Source: an uncultured Clostridia bacterium
GTDB taxonomy: Bacteria > Bacillota > Clostridia > Christensenellales > UBA1242
DNA: 64,000 bases
Direction of reading: 5' to 3'
Assembly (NCBI GenBank): GCA_934747255.1
Contig: CAKVGH010000001.1
Location: forward strand, 62,001-126,000
The position numbers were made by a program, and so were the translations under genes. How positions within the stretch are numbered: the stretch's first letter is position 1; every line of letters begins with the position of its first letter. The notes beneath the pieces are model-generated. The model was not told the DNA's origin. It searched no databases and saw nothing but the letters and a program-made list of their open reading frames with translations. This document shows positions 16,955 through 25,356 of this stretch, in pieces.

Positions 16955-17698
16955 TTAACCCCAATTATTTCTAAAACTCTCTTTCCACGAAGTTGGTGCT
17001 GTTTCCCAAGTTGATTCAATCGCTTGGAAGCCACCTTCGCCTGCTTGCAAACATTCAACCATCATATGCATAGTTACTTGTTTACCTTGAAAACTATTAT
17101 CTATTTTGGTACTAACTTTTATGCTATCAGTTACTTCTACCGACTGATTAGCAAGTAATGTGCTTTTTAGATAATAATATCCATCAGCACCTTCAATCCA
17201 GTTGTTTGTCCACTCTGGGTTAGTACTATTTATTGAAAACATATTTGCGTAATAATTTTCCCCAATAGTGCTGTAAAATTTTACTCTAATAAATACTTGT
17301 GCGGTACTGCCTTCTATATCAATACTTTTAATAACAAACTTGATTTTTAGCGAGTCACCTGGCATAACATTTTCTTTCTTCTCTGGATGCTCGTCAAACT
17401 CAATCAACTCATAGTTTGCTTGCAAATCAATGGCAATATCCATAGGTGATGTTGGTTTTGGAAATACAAATAGCAAAAGTGTGCCAGCGATAATTACTGA
17501 CATTAAAATCGCAAAAATAGACCAAATCAATTTTTTATTGCTCTTGTTGATTATTATTTCTGGATTATCAAGCAAAACATCTTCGGTCAAAATCACCTTT
17601 TGTGGCATATTATCTGGTGATTTTTGTTTTATATCTACCGATTGTGAGAGTTTACTCAAATCTGGCTTAATATCAGAAATTTTGTTATTTTCTTCCAT
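16955..17698 (-). CDS. Membrane-anchored TasA/camelysin-like protein
   Basis: The ATG at 17698 follows GGAGG by six bases and gives 247 residues. The first 60 residues are cytoplasmic and hydrophilic. A single membrane span follows (about 63-83), then a beta-rich outer domain. That domain shares GADGYYYLKS and the ending WETAPTSW with the divergent protein at 17925-18572 (GDDDYYYYNG, WTTAPSAW). The family resembles SipW-dependent TasA/camelysin matrix proteins, but here the hydrophobic segment lacks the usual cleavage sequence. It is first in a two-gene operon with the FN3 protein. Promoter at 17720-17748. Confidence 0.75.
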   Translation of the reverse strand: MEENNKISDIKPDLSKLSQSVDIKQKSPDNMPQKVILTEDVLLDNPEIIINKSNKKLIWSIFAILMSVIIAGTLLLFVFPKPTSPMDIAIDLQANYELIEFDEHPEKKENVMPGDSLKIKFVIKSIDIEGSTAQVFIRVKFYSTIGENYYANMFSINSTNPEWTNNWIEGADGYYYLKSTLLANQSVEVTDSIKVSTKIDNSFQGKQVTMHMMVECLQAGEGGFQAIESTWETAPTSWKESFRNNWG

Positions 17699-17719
17699 AA
17701 TCAACCTCCATTTAGTAAT

Positions 17720-17748
17720 ATTTTACAAAATTAGCACACATAAATCAA
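17720..17748 (-). promoter_or_regulatory. Promoter of surface locus A operon
   Basis: On the minus strand TTGATT and TAAAAT are separated by 17 bases, 22 bases before the start at 17698. Confidence 0.6.
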
Positions 17749-17856
17749 CAATTTTTACGCCATATACTAATATTTATTATTATTATTTTAATCAATTATA
17801 TAAAAATTATAAATTGTAAAATTTTGGGTTACGACAAATTTTTTTGCTTTGAATAG

Positions 17857-17901
17857 TTTTGATTAAACTTCACAAACTACTTTTGATTAAGCCGAAAGGC
17901 T
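17857..17901. repeat. Direct repeats and small hairpin before TasA-like gene
   Basis: TTTTGATTAA occurs at 17857-17866 and 17881-17890, a spacing of 24 bases (just over two helical turns). AGCC-GAAA-GGCT (17890-17901), a GNRA-loop hairpin, follows directly. The arrangement could be a tandem regulator site. Confidence 0.4.
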
Positions 17902-17924
17902 AAAAATAAAATAAGGAGAGAAGT

Positions 17925-18572
17925 ATGGAAAAGAAAGAACAAACAAAACCACAAGGCGAAAGAGTTCAACCAAAAGTAACCCTTAAAAGAAGAAAAAGTT
18001 CTGGTAGTACTATTGCAATCATTGCATTGTCAATACTCCTAGGCGTTTCTGTAATCTTTGGCGTTACGGCTGCATTCTTTACCGCAAATGCTGGCGGAAC
18101 TGGTAACATTACTTTGGGTAATCCTGTAAACATCAACTTGACACAAGGTGGTGCTTCCGTTTCCTCACTAACTTTTGCTGGAACAGCAATGCCGGGAACT
18201 GTTTATGACCAAGTTATTGGTGTAAGCGTTCCTACAGATTCTTCTGACTGTGTTGTTAGAGGAAAATTAACTATCGCTGACGCCGATGGTGCTACTACAC
18301 CAGTCGAAGCCGTTACAAACGCTTCTTGGGCTAAAGGTGACGATGATTACTATTACTACAATGGTATTCTTAAATCAAATGACACTGCTGGTTTCGTAAC
18401 ATCACTCACTGTTCCAAAATCACTAACTAACACTGCTGCAAACAAGGTTTACACTATTTCAGTTCAAATAGAAGCAATCCAATTTGCAAATGGTGCTGCT
18501 AGCGAAGTTTGGACAACTGCTCCAAGTGCTTGGACAACTGCTTATGGTTCAGGTACAGTATCAGGAAGCTAA
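17925..18572 (+). CDS. Secreted TasA/camelysin-like protein with SipW-type signal
   Basis: AGGAGAG precedes the ATG. The 215-residue protein has a basic 28-residue N-terminus, a hydrophobic stretch (about 29-50) and TAAFFTANAGG, the pattern cut by SipW-type signal peptidases. The mature part is beta-rich, Thr/Ala/Gly-rich, and carries GDDDYYYYNG and WTTAPSAW near the end. TasA and camelysin form extracellular fibres or surface layers. The only SipW-like peptidase seen here is at 45537-46196. It is divergent from the locus A operon. Low Cys content fits a fibre protein. Confidence 0.82.
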   Translation: MEKKEQTKPQGERVQPKVTLKRRKSSGSTIAIIALSILLGVSVIFGVTAAFFTANAGGTGNITLGNPVNINLTQGGASVSSLTFAGTAMPGTVYDQVIGVSVPTDSSDCVVRGKLTIADADGATTPVEAVTNASWAKGDDDYYYYNGILKSNDTAGFVTSLTVPKSLTNTAANKVYTISVQIEAIQFANGAASEVWTTAPSAWTTAYGSGTVSGS

Positions 18573-18606
18573 AAAAATCGCCCATAAATTTGGGCGTTTT
18601 TTTATT
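18572..18606. terminator. Bidirectional terminator
   Basis: CGCCCATAAATTTGGGCG forms a GC-rich hairpin between AAAAAAAT and TTTTTTTAT. It serves the TasA-like gene and the convergent ABC operon. Confidence 0.85.
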
Positions 18607-18647
18607 TTTTTATATTTTTTGAAAGGCTAAAATTCTTTATTACCAAA

Positions 18648-20210
18648 TCACTGAATTTTGTTTAATAACTTTTTACCTTTGATAAACAGTATGCTTACGC
18701 ACACAACTAAAAGTACAAGATAAATTGCACCGCTGATTAAGGCGATTAAGTGCAAACTAAAATTAGGTAGTAAAAGAAATAACCCAAGTGGAATTAAAGA
18801 TAAAACCATTCCACCAAACATTGTAATCAAACACGCAACACTTTGCTTTATAACTTGCGTTTCTTCCTCCCACTCCATTTTTGGAAATAATAAATTTATA
18901 AGCAGTCCACCATACGATAGTAAAACCGCAAACAAAACTGGAACGCATAGAGTCATTAAAAAATCAAACAAACTTAATTTTAGAAATATTAGCAATAAAA
19001 TGCTAGACAAAATAATAGCAGGCACAGTCATAATTATTTGAAGCAATGCTTTGGAATTAAAAATATATTTTTCCTTTATTGGCGAACTTTTAAGTATCCA
19101 GAAGTTTTTACCTTCAAGGGATATTGTTGAACAACTAATAATTGCAGTAGAAAGCGAAAATAAAAATATTAAAGTGAGAATTCCCGCAAACATTTTGTTA
19201 TTAAGACTTACTCCCAATTTGTTTGAGAAGCCTTCCACGCCTAGCGAGCAAGCCATAATGGAAATTACTATCATTAGCAGTGGCGAAAGAATGGTATTTG
19301 ACACAAATGCAGACGATTCTGCATAAAACGAAACTTCTTTTTTTACCATACTTTTTAATGGAGATTTTGCATTACTAAAAATTAATTCCTTTTTGCTGGA
19401 TTTATATCCAACGCCCGATTTTCCTAACGATAACGAGTATAAAATAATCCCCAAAATAAATGGAATGATAGTGAGTATCAATAACCAAATGAACGAAATA
19501 GCATCTCCACCAAGCAAAAATTTTGTAAGCATAAATGTTATTGGTCTATCGCTAAAATATACACCTGCATTTTCTGGACTAATAACTCCATAACCAAAAG
19601 TTTTGACTAAAAGTAGTGCCATAACAAGCATTAAAATAAACACCGAAAATAGCGATTTAATTAGGTTTGCGTGTTTTGATTTATTAAATATTCTACTTAT
19701 TATAAATCCGCAAATATATGATATTCCCACCGAAAATAGTGGTAAACTTACAACTAAAAACAGCGAGCATAAAAGTATAGTCAAACTAAAACCTTCATAA
19801 ATCATATAGATAACAACAAAAGGCATTACGAGTGCAAAACAAAGCAAATTATCTAAAATATACTTGCCTATTGTTTTGCTTAAAACTATGTCATATTTTT
19901 TAATCGGCAAAGATAGTAACATATCTTCGTCTGTTTGTTTTTTCTTTGAAGCAGAACGCATTACACCTAATATTAGTAAAACCGAAAACGCAACTAACAC
20001 TCCGTGAAAGACGCATATTTGCGAAAGCCCGAGTGGTGCTAAACCTTTGAACATAGAGTATGCTTGAAAGGAATATAAGGCGAGTATTCCAAGTCCTAAC
20101 AAAACAAGAGTAATGCTAGCACCAATGGTAGATTTTCGCTTTTTCTTTCCCTGTAATCCACCGAGAGTTCGCAAAAAATTATATTTAATTAAAACTCCTA
20201 GTTTTCTCAT
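18648..20210 (-). CDS. ABC transporter permease (ABC-2/YtrC-like exporter type)
   Basis: The 520-residue protein has about twelve hydrophobic segments in two halves, separated by a cytoplasmic loop near residues 275-300. DEDMLLSLPIKKYDIVLSK near residue 95 is typical of large permeases in ABC exporters for peptides or antibiotics. It overlaps the ATPase stop by four bases (ATGA), so the two are translationally coupled. Substrate is unknown. It is the last gene of the AbrB-ATPase-permease operon. Confidence 0.88.
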   Translation of the reverse strand: MRKLGVLIKYNFLRTLGGLQGKKKRKSTIGASITLVLLGLGILALYSFQAYSMFKGLAPLGLSQICVFHGVLVAFSVLLILGVMRSASKKKQTDEDMLLSLPIKKYDIVLSKTIGKYILDNLLCFALVMPFVVIYMIYEGFSLTILLCSLFLVVSLPLFSVGISYICGFIISRIFNKSKHANLIKSLFSVFILMLVMALLLVKTFGYGVISPENAGVYFSDRPITFMLTKFLLGGDAISFIWLLILTIIPFILGIILYSLSLGKSGVGYKSSKKELIFSNAKSPLKSMVKKEVSFYAESSAFVSNTILSPLLMIVISIMACSLGVEGFSNKLGVSLNNKMFAGILTLIFLFSLSTAIISCSTISLEGKNFWILKSSPIKEKYIFNSKALLQIIMTVPAIILSSILLLIFLKLSLFDFLMTLCVPVLFAVLLSYGGLLINLLFPKMEWEEETQVIKQSVACLITMFGGMVLSLIPLGLFLLLPNFSLHLIALISGAIYLVLLVVCVSILFIKGKKLLNKIQ

Positions 20211-20914
20211 TCTGCACTCTCCAAAAAGACATTTTCGAGTGACTTGTCTTGTTTGATTTCGGCCATAGTTCCGTTTTTAATAACCTGACCATTTTTTATT
20301 ATCGCAACCTTATTGCATAGTTTTTCGGCAACTTCCAAAACATGAGTGGAAAAGAAAATTGCTCCACCATTTTTAACAAACTCTTGCATAATTGTTTTTA
20401 AGGTGTAAGTCGCAAGTGGGTCAAGCCCAACAAATGGTTCGTCTAACACAAGCAATTTTGGACTATGAATAAGTGCAGATATTATTACCAACTTTTGACA
20501 CATTCCGTGTGAATATGTACTGATTGGGTCATTAAGGTTATCAATAAGTCCCAACTTTGTTGCATACTCGGTTGTTCTGTCGATTAAGTCCTGCTTTTTT
20601 ATTTCGTAAATCTCGCCTATAAAATTGATAAACTGCAAGCCTGTAAGCGACTTGTAAACTTCGGGGTTATCAGGCACATAAGCTATCAATTTTTTTGCCT
20701 TTTGTGGTTCTTTTTTTATGCTTACACCATCTATTAAAATATCGCCACTTGTAAAATTATTTATGCCAACAATACTTTTTATAGTAGTTGTTTTACCCGC
20801 ACCATTATGACCAATAAATGCAAAAATATCTCCACTCTCAATTGTCAAATTTACATTTTTTGCACCAACTGTTCCGTTAGGATAAATTAACGAAAAATCT
20901 TTTATCTCCAACAT
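20207..20914 (-). CDS. ABC transporter ATP-binding protein
   Basis: The 235-residue ATPase has Walker A GHNGAGKTT (about 35-43), a variant signature YSHGMCQKL in place of LSGGQ, Walker B LLVLDEPFVGLD and the switch His in STHV. SHGM-type signatures are usual in exporters that work with large ABC-2 permeases. It starts one base after the AbrB stop. The partner permease overlaps its end. Confidence 0.93.
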   Translation of the reverse strand: MLEIKDFSLIYPNGTVGAKNVNLTIESGDIFAFIGHNGAGKTTTIKSIVGINNFTSGDILIDGVSIKKEPQKAKKLIAYVPDNPEVYKSLTGLQFINFIGEIYEIKKQDLIDRTTEYATKLGLIDNLNDPISTYSHGMCQKLVIISALIHSPKLLVLDEPFVGLDPLATYTLKTIMQEFVKNGGAIFFSTHVLEVAEKLCNKVAIIKNGQVIKNGTMAEIKQDKSLENVFLESAE

Positions 20915-20915
20915 T

Positions 20916-21128
20916 TTACTTGCCTACCTTTCCCATAATTTGATTAAAAATTTCGGTTGATAATTCTGGTCTTACTATCGCAAGTCCTTTTTCTTCGTCA
21001 CCCAAAATTAAAAGTTCATCGCCTTCCTTTATGCCAAAAACTTTGCGAGCTTTTGCAGGAATAACAATTTGACCTTTCGTGCCAACTTTTACAAGTCCAA
21101 AACAATATTTATTTTCTTTTTGTTCCAT
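20916..21128 (-). CDS. AbrB/SpoVT-type transcription regulator
   Basis: The 70-residue protein has a swapped-hairpin AbrB domain: VGTKGQIVIPAKARKVFGI followed by GDELLILGD. It binds DNA as a dimer or tetramer. Being first in the operon with the ABC exporter, it probably controls this operon, taking the place that a GntR regulator usually has in ytr-like clusters. GGAG lies before the ATG. Confidence 0.9.
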   Translation of the reverse strand: MEQKENKYCFGLVKVGTKGQIVIPAKARKVFGIKEGDELLILGDEEKGLAIVRPELSTEIFNQIMGKVGK

Positions 21129-21248
21129 TTTCTTCTCCTAAAAAATTATATTCAAAAAACAGTAAAAGTATAACATTTCATACTTTTCATACAAATTATA
21201 CAGAGATTTTTTCTTTTATGTCAACAAAAAACACTCTTTACTAAAAAG

Positions 21249-21277
21249 TTGATATTAGATATTTAATCTGTTATACT
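21249..21277 (+). promoter_or_regulatory. Promoter of XRE regulator
   Basis: TTGATA and TATACT are 17 bases apart. The spacer contains AGAT-ATTTA-ATCT, a possible autoregulatory operator. The leader is about 90 bases long. Confidence 0.6.
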
Positions 21278-21375
21278 TAATTGTAAAGACAAATATATTT
21301 ATCACTTTGTGAGCCAAGCAAACAGATTGTGTTTTTAATCATTTAAGAGATAAAATATTTATAAGGGAGAGCATT

Positions 21376-21618
21376 ATGAAGTTAACAAAAGCAGTTGCTT
21401 TGAAAATAAACAACTTACTAATTAAGTATAATTTAACTAGATATGCACTATGCAAAAAAATTGCAATGCCCGAGCAAACCTTAAAAAATATAATTGATGA
21501 ACGCAACAAAGATGTAAAAATATCAACTATTGCAAAAATTGCTGATGGCTTTGACTTGTCATTGGAACAATTTTTTGAAGATAGTTTGTTTAATAGAGAA
21601 ACACTAGATATAGATTAA
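21376..21618 (+). CDS. XRE/Cro-CI family HTH regulator
   Basis: The 80-residue protein is one helix-turn-helix domain. LTRYALCKKIAMPEQTLKNI covers the HTH, and ISTIAKIADGFDLSLEQFF is the typical following helix pair. AGGGAG precedes the ATG by seven bases. There is no toxin-like gene on either side, so it is probably a stand-alone regulator. A strong terminator follows. Confidence 0.88.
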   Translation: MKLTKAVALKINNLLIKYNLTRYALCKKIAMPEQTLKNIIDERNKDVKISTIAKIADGFDLSLEQFFEDSLFNRETLDID

Positions 21619-21650
21619 AAAACCTTCCAATGCAGAAGGTTTTTGTTTTT
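21617..21650. terminator. Bidirectional terminator
   Basis: AAAACCTTC and GAAGGTTTTT form a stem with a seven-base loop. It serves the XRE gene and the convergent SDR gene. Confidence 0.85.
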
Positions 21651-21677
21651 GTATAGGTAAAAACATTTTTGTTTACA

Positions 21678-22481
21678 TTATTTATTTTTATTCTTTTGAT
21701 GACCGCCAAAATGTTTTTCAACAATATTTATATATGCTGATTTTGGAGCAAATCTCAATGCAAAGTTGAGAAATTTATACTTACCGCCAATAATGTATTC
21801 TGGCTTGTATTTTTTCTTACAAACGATTTTGAAAATTTTATCAACTGCATAATCAATGTCCATTCGCTTATCATTGCCACTTTCCACCTTGTCGCTAGCA
21901 AGTTTAATTCTATCGCCATATTTTTCGTTCGTATCAAAAACTTTTACACGATTTTTAATAAATGGAGTTTTTATATCACCCGGGCAGATAGAACAAACAT
22001 CAATTCCAAGTGGTCTTAATTCCATTTTTAGCCCCTGCGAAAACGAACTAACCGCCGCTTTGCTTGCCGAATAAATGTTTCGATAAGGCAATGGAAACAA
22101 AGCACAAGCACTGCTTATGTTTACAATTTTGCTACCCTTTTCCATAAGTTTTAAGGCATACTTTGTAACAGCAACAACTCCCATAAAGTTGGTGTCCATT
22201 TGCTTTTTTATTGCATCTAGTGGCAACAATTCGGTTGCCCCAAAAAGTCCGTAGCCAGCATTATTGATTAAAACATCAATCTTTCCATCTTGTTTTTCGA
22301 TTAACTCAAAAGCATTTTTTATTTGCTCTTCGTTAGTGACATCACATTCAATAAAATTACTCTCCATTGCATCGTTGTGCAAAGAAAGTGCATAGACCTT
22401 GTCGCTCTTTTTTTCAAATCTATGTTTTAACGCCTGACCTATTCCACTTGTTCCGCCAGTAATAACAACTACTTTATCCAT
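21678..22481 (-). CDS. Short-chain dehydrogenase/reductase
   Basis: The ATG at 22481 follows AGGAG. The 267-residue protein has a classical SDR layout: TGGTSGIG (about 8-15) for NAD(P) binding, NNAG, a catalytic Ser in NISSA and YSASK. The Lys-rich C-terminus (ending HQKNKNK) is not membrane-like. The substrate cannot be named. It stands alone and is divergent from queH. Confidence 0.92.
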   Translation of the reverse strand: MDKVVVITGGTSGIGQALKHRFEKKSDKVYALSLHNDAMESNFIECDVTNEEQIKNAFELIEKQDGKIDVLINNAGYGLFGATELLPLDAIKKQMDTNFMGVVAVTKYALKLMEKGSKIVNISSACALFPLPYRNIYSASKAAVSSFSQGLKMELRPLGIDVCSICPGDIKTPFIKNRVKVFDTNEKYGDRIKLASDKVESGNDKRMDIDYAVDKIFKIVCKKKYKPEYIIGGKYKFLNFALRFAPKSAYINIVEKHFGGHQKNKNK

Positions 22482-22587
22482 ATAATCTCCTAAAAATTTA
22501 TATTTAATTTTTACACATAACCGCATCAAAAGTCAAACAAAGTGGCTATGACAATAAAATGCAATTTGCCTTTTTTGTAAAATATGA

Positions 22588-22593
22588 TATAAT
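22588..22593 (+). promoter_or_regulatory. -10 box of queH, six bases before ATG
   Basis: TATAAT is followed by TTAACT and then ATG. TTGCCT (22566-22571) may be the -35 at 16 bases. Transcription would begin at or next to the start codon. Confidence 0.65.
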
Positions 22594-22599
22594 TTAACT

Positions 22600-23283
22600 A
22601 TGGAAAACAAACAAAATTATCAAGATTTTTTATTAAAAACCATAAAAAATTTGGAGCAAACTAGCAAAAAACCAAAACTTTTACTTCACGCTTGTTGTGC
22701 GCCTTGCTCCACTGCTTGTCTTGAAGTACTATCTCATCACTTTGATATTACTATATTTTTTTACAACCCAAACATTCACCCAAAGCAAGAATTTGACAAG
22801 AGATTTGACGAACTCAAACAATTTGTAAGTCAAAAAAATAGCGAAAGTTTATCAAATAAAGAAAGTAACATCATCAAAACACTTTGCATAGATTATGACC
22901 CAAATGAATTTTTTGATTGCATCAAAGGTTTGGAAAACGAAAAAGAAGGTGGCGAGAGATGTAAAAAATGCTTTTGGTTAAGACTATCAAAGTCAGCTGA
23001 AATTGCCAAACAAAACAACTTTGACTATGTAACTACAACTTTGACACTCAGCCCATACAAAAACTCACAATTACTCAATGCGATTGGAAAGGAACTTGAA
23101 CAAATTTATGGAGTTAAATACTTGTTTAGTGATTTCAAAAAAAATGATGGCTACAAAAAGTCTATCGAACTTTCCAAAAAATATAACCTGTACAGACAAG
23201 ATTATTGTGGTTGCATATTTTCCAAACTCGAAAGAGAGCAACAAAAAAAGGAAAAATTAAATAGTGAATTGTCGCAAAACTAA
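22600..23283 (+). CDS. queH: Epoxyqueuosine reductase QueH
   Basis: The 227-residue protein belongs to the QueH (DUF208) family, which completes queuosine in tRNA by reducing epoxyqueuosine. It has HACCAPCS near residue 30, FYNPNIHPKQEFDKR, CKKCFWLR and DYCGCIFSKLERE. These contain the cysteines for the Fe-S cluster and adjacent metal. No ribosome binding site precedes the ATG. A TATAAT ends six bases before it, suggesting a leaderless mRNA. Other queuosine genes are not in the window. Confidence 0.94.
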   Translation: MENKQNYQDFLLKTIKNLEQTSKKPKLLLHACCAPCSTACLEVLSHHFDITIFFYNPNIHPKQEFDKRFDELKQFVSQKNSESLSNKESNIIKTLCIDYDPNEFFDCIKGLENEKEGGERCKKCFWLRLSKSAEIAKQNNFDYVTTTLTLSPYKNSQLLNAIGKELEQIYGVKYLFSDFKKNDGYKKSIELSKKYNLYRQDYCGCIFSKLEREQQKKEKLNSELSQN

Positions 23284-23781
23284 ATTTAATAACAACTAAA
23301 AATAATGGAGTTATAAGACGCAAAATTTATTTTACAGCAATTATTTTATACTAATTATTTTGTAATAAAATCCAATGAGTAAAAAATACATTTACTAAAA
23401 ATTATATTAAAATAACTGCTATATGATTTTAATACATCGCAATAATAAATAATTAAATTGACAAAATAAAATTTATTACGAAAATTATTTTATCACTATA
23501 AATTTATAAAAAAATCGCAAAAATTTTAACTTTTTTGCGATTTTTTATTGTTTTTTTCACTTTTTGTGCCATTTTTATAATTTTTTTATTTTTTCTATAA
23601 TATTCGGTATTTGCAAAATTTTTATTTATGCTACTTTTTTATACTTAATAATTGAACTGACTTAAATCAAAGTGTGTATTCTAAATCGTCACAAAATATC
23701 AAAATACGATTATGAAATATTTAATATACAAGAAAACTATCTTGCAATTCGCTAAATCACCTAATCAAACATTTAGTCAAT
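23284..23781. other. AT-rich convergent gap, one terminator
   Basis: No coding frame or structured RNA candidate is seen in 498 bases except the hairpin at 23507-23548. The rest is A/T runs. Confidence 0.5.
23507..23548. terminator. Bidirectional terminator
   Basis: AAATCGCAAAAA and TTTTTTGCGATTT form a long stem with T runs on both strands. It serves queH and the convergent permease. Confidence 0.8.
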
Positions 23782-25344
23782 CTAAATATACTGCACTGCA
23801 AAATACAAAATAAATAATGCCGATATAACATAAGTCAACGCACTCACTTTTTTTGCTTTACCCGAGCAAAGCATTAAAAGTGTATAACAAATTATTCCCC
23901 CTGCAATACCAAACGAGATATTGTTAGTAAGTGGCATCAAAATAATCGTTAGCACTGATGGTATGGCTTGAACCAAATCATCAAAGTCAATTTTTTTGAC
24001 GCAATCAAACATCATTATTCCAACCAAAACAAGTGCTGGTGCAGTAGCATATACTGGTATCAACATTACAAGCGGACTTAAAAACAATGCTAAAACAAAA
24101 AATAAACTTGTAAATATTACGCTTAAACCAGTTCTTGCTCCGCTAGCAATTCCCGTTGAACTTTCAACATAACTTGATGCATTAGGTAGTCCAACCATAC
24201 TACTAAATATTGAACATCCGCCATCGATAAGCATAATCTTGTTCATATTTATCACTTCGCCATTTTCATCAAGTAAATTGCCTTTTTTTGCTGTTGCATA
24301 AAGTGTTCCTACTGTATCAAACATATCAATCATAACAATAGCAAAAATTGTTAAAATCACACTCATAAGGCAAGTTACAAAATTACCATTAAACAGTCCC
24401 GCAAAGTCAAATTTGAAAAATGTTTGTGAAAATAATTCCTTAAAAGGTGGTAACCAACTATTTTGAGTTAAAACTTCAAATGGGTTTATTCCAGAACAAA
24501 ATTTTATACTAACATCTACGATTGTTCCGCCCAAAATTCCGTAAAAGATTGAACCTTTAACTTTTTTAACATAAAGCACTATCATTATTACAAAACTGAC
24601 AAGAGCCACAATACCAGCCAAACTGTTAGCCGAGCCGTTTAGTAGTTCCACAATTCCGCCATTTTTGAATCCAATATTTAATATAAACAGTCCAACACCC
24701 GCAGGTAAAGCCACCTTTATGCAAGAAGGTATTGCGTTTACAATTTTTTTTCTTAAACCTGACAAGGTCAATATCAAAAAGAAAATTCCAGACATTAAAG
24801 CAATAGCCATAGTCTGTTCAAAGGTGTAAACACCGCCTTCAACCAGTTGCACCATATAACTCACTATTCCTATCCCCGGTGCAAGTACTATTGGCAAGTT
24901 GGAATACAATGCCGAACACACAGTCATTATTATAGTTACCAAAATAGTTGCAACGAAAATTGCTTTCCACATTTCGCTTGACCCGATGTTTGAATATAGC
25001 CCCGGAATTACAACCATAATATAGGACAAAACCAAAAAGTTTATGAACCCCGCATAGAACTCTTGTTTTACCGATGAGCCCCTTTGACTAAAATGAAAAA
25101 ACCTATCCAAATTGTAGGATAGTTTGTATTTTTTCTTTTGCATTTTAGATTGCTTTAACTCTTCACCAGCAATATTCTTTTGCTCGCTATTTTCTCCACT
25201 TAAAGTTTCGTCTGTTTGCTGAAAATTTAAGGTTAAAGATGACAAATCATTATCTTTTTTAGCAAAATCGTTAGATGCTAAAACATCTTTTTCGTTTAGG
25301 CTTTTAACATCTTTTTGATTTTGTTTTAGTTTATCTTCTTTCAC
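23782..25344 (-). CDS. NCS2-family purine permease (AzgA/PbuG type)
   Basis: The start is a GTG six bases after AAGGAG. The first 85 residues are a Lys/Asp/Glu-rich cytoplasmic extension not usual in the family. The remaining part has about 12 to 14 helices and the AzgA-type opening, EFYAGFINFLVLSYIMVV, plus LAPGIGIVSYMVQLV. Family members import adenine, guanine or hypoxanthine. It follows the ABC-F gene by 12 bases and is likely co-transcribed. No purine riboswitch is possible in that short gap. Confidence 0.88.
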   Translation of the reverse strand: MKEDKLKQNQKDVKSLNEKDVLASNDFAKKDNDLSSLTLNFQQTDETLSGENSEQKNIAGEELKQSKMQKKKYKLSYNLDRFFHFSQRGSSVKQEFYAGFINFLVLSYIMVVIPGLYSNIGSSEMWKAIFVATILVTIIMTVCSALYSNLPIVLAPGIGIVSYMVQLVEGGVYTFEQTMAIALMSGIFFLILTLSGLRKKIVNAIPSCIKVALPAGVGLFILNIGFKNGGIVELLNGSANSLAGIVALVSFVIMIVLYVKKVKGSIFYGILGGTIVDVSIKFCSGINPFEVLTQNSWLPPFKELFSQTFFKFDFAGLFNGNFVTCLMSVILTIFAIVMIDMFDTVGTLYATAKKGNLLDENGEVINMNKIMLIDGGCSIFSSMVGLPNASSYVESSTGIASGARTGLSVIFTSLFFVLALFLSPLVMLIPVYATAPALVLVGIMMFDCVKKIDFDDLVQAIPSVLTIILMPLTNNISFGIAGGIICYTLLMLCSGKAKKVSALTYVISALFILYFAVQYI

Positions 25345-25356
25345 TTTTATCTCCTT

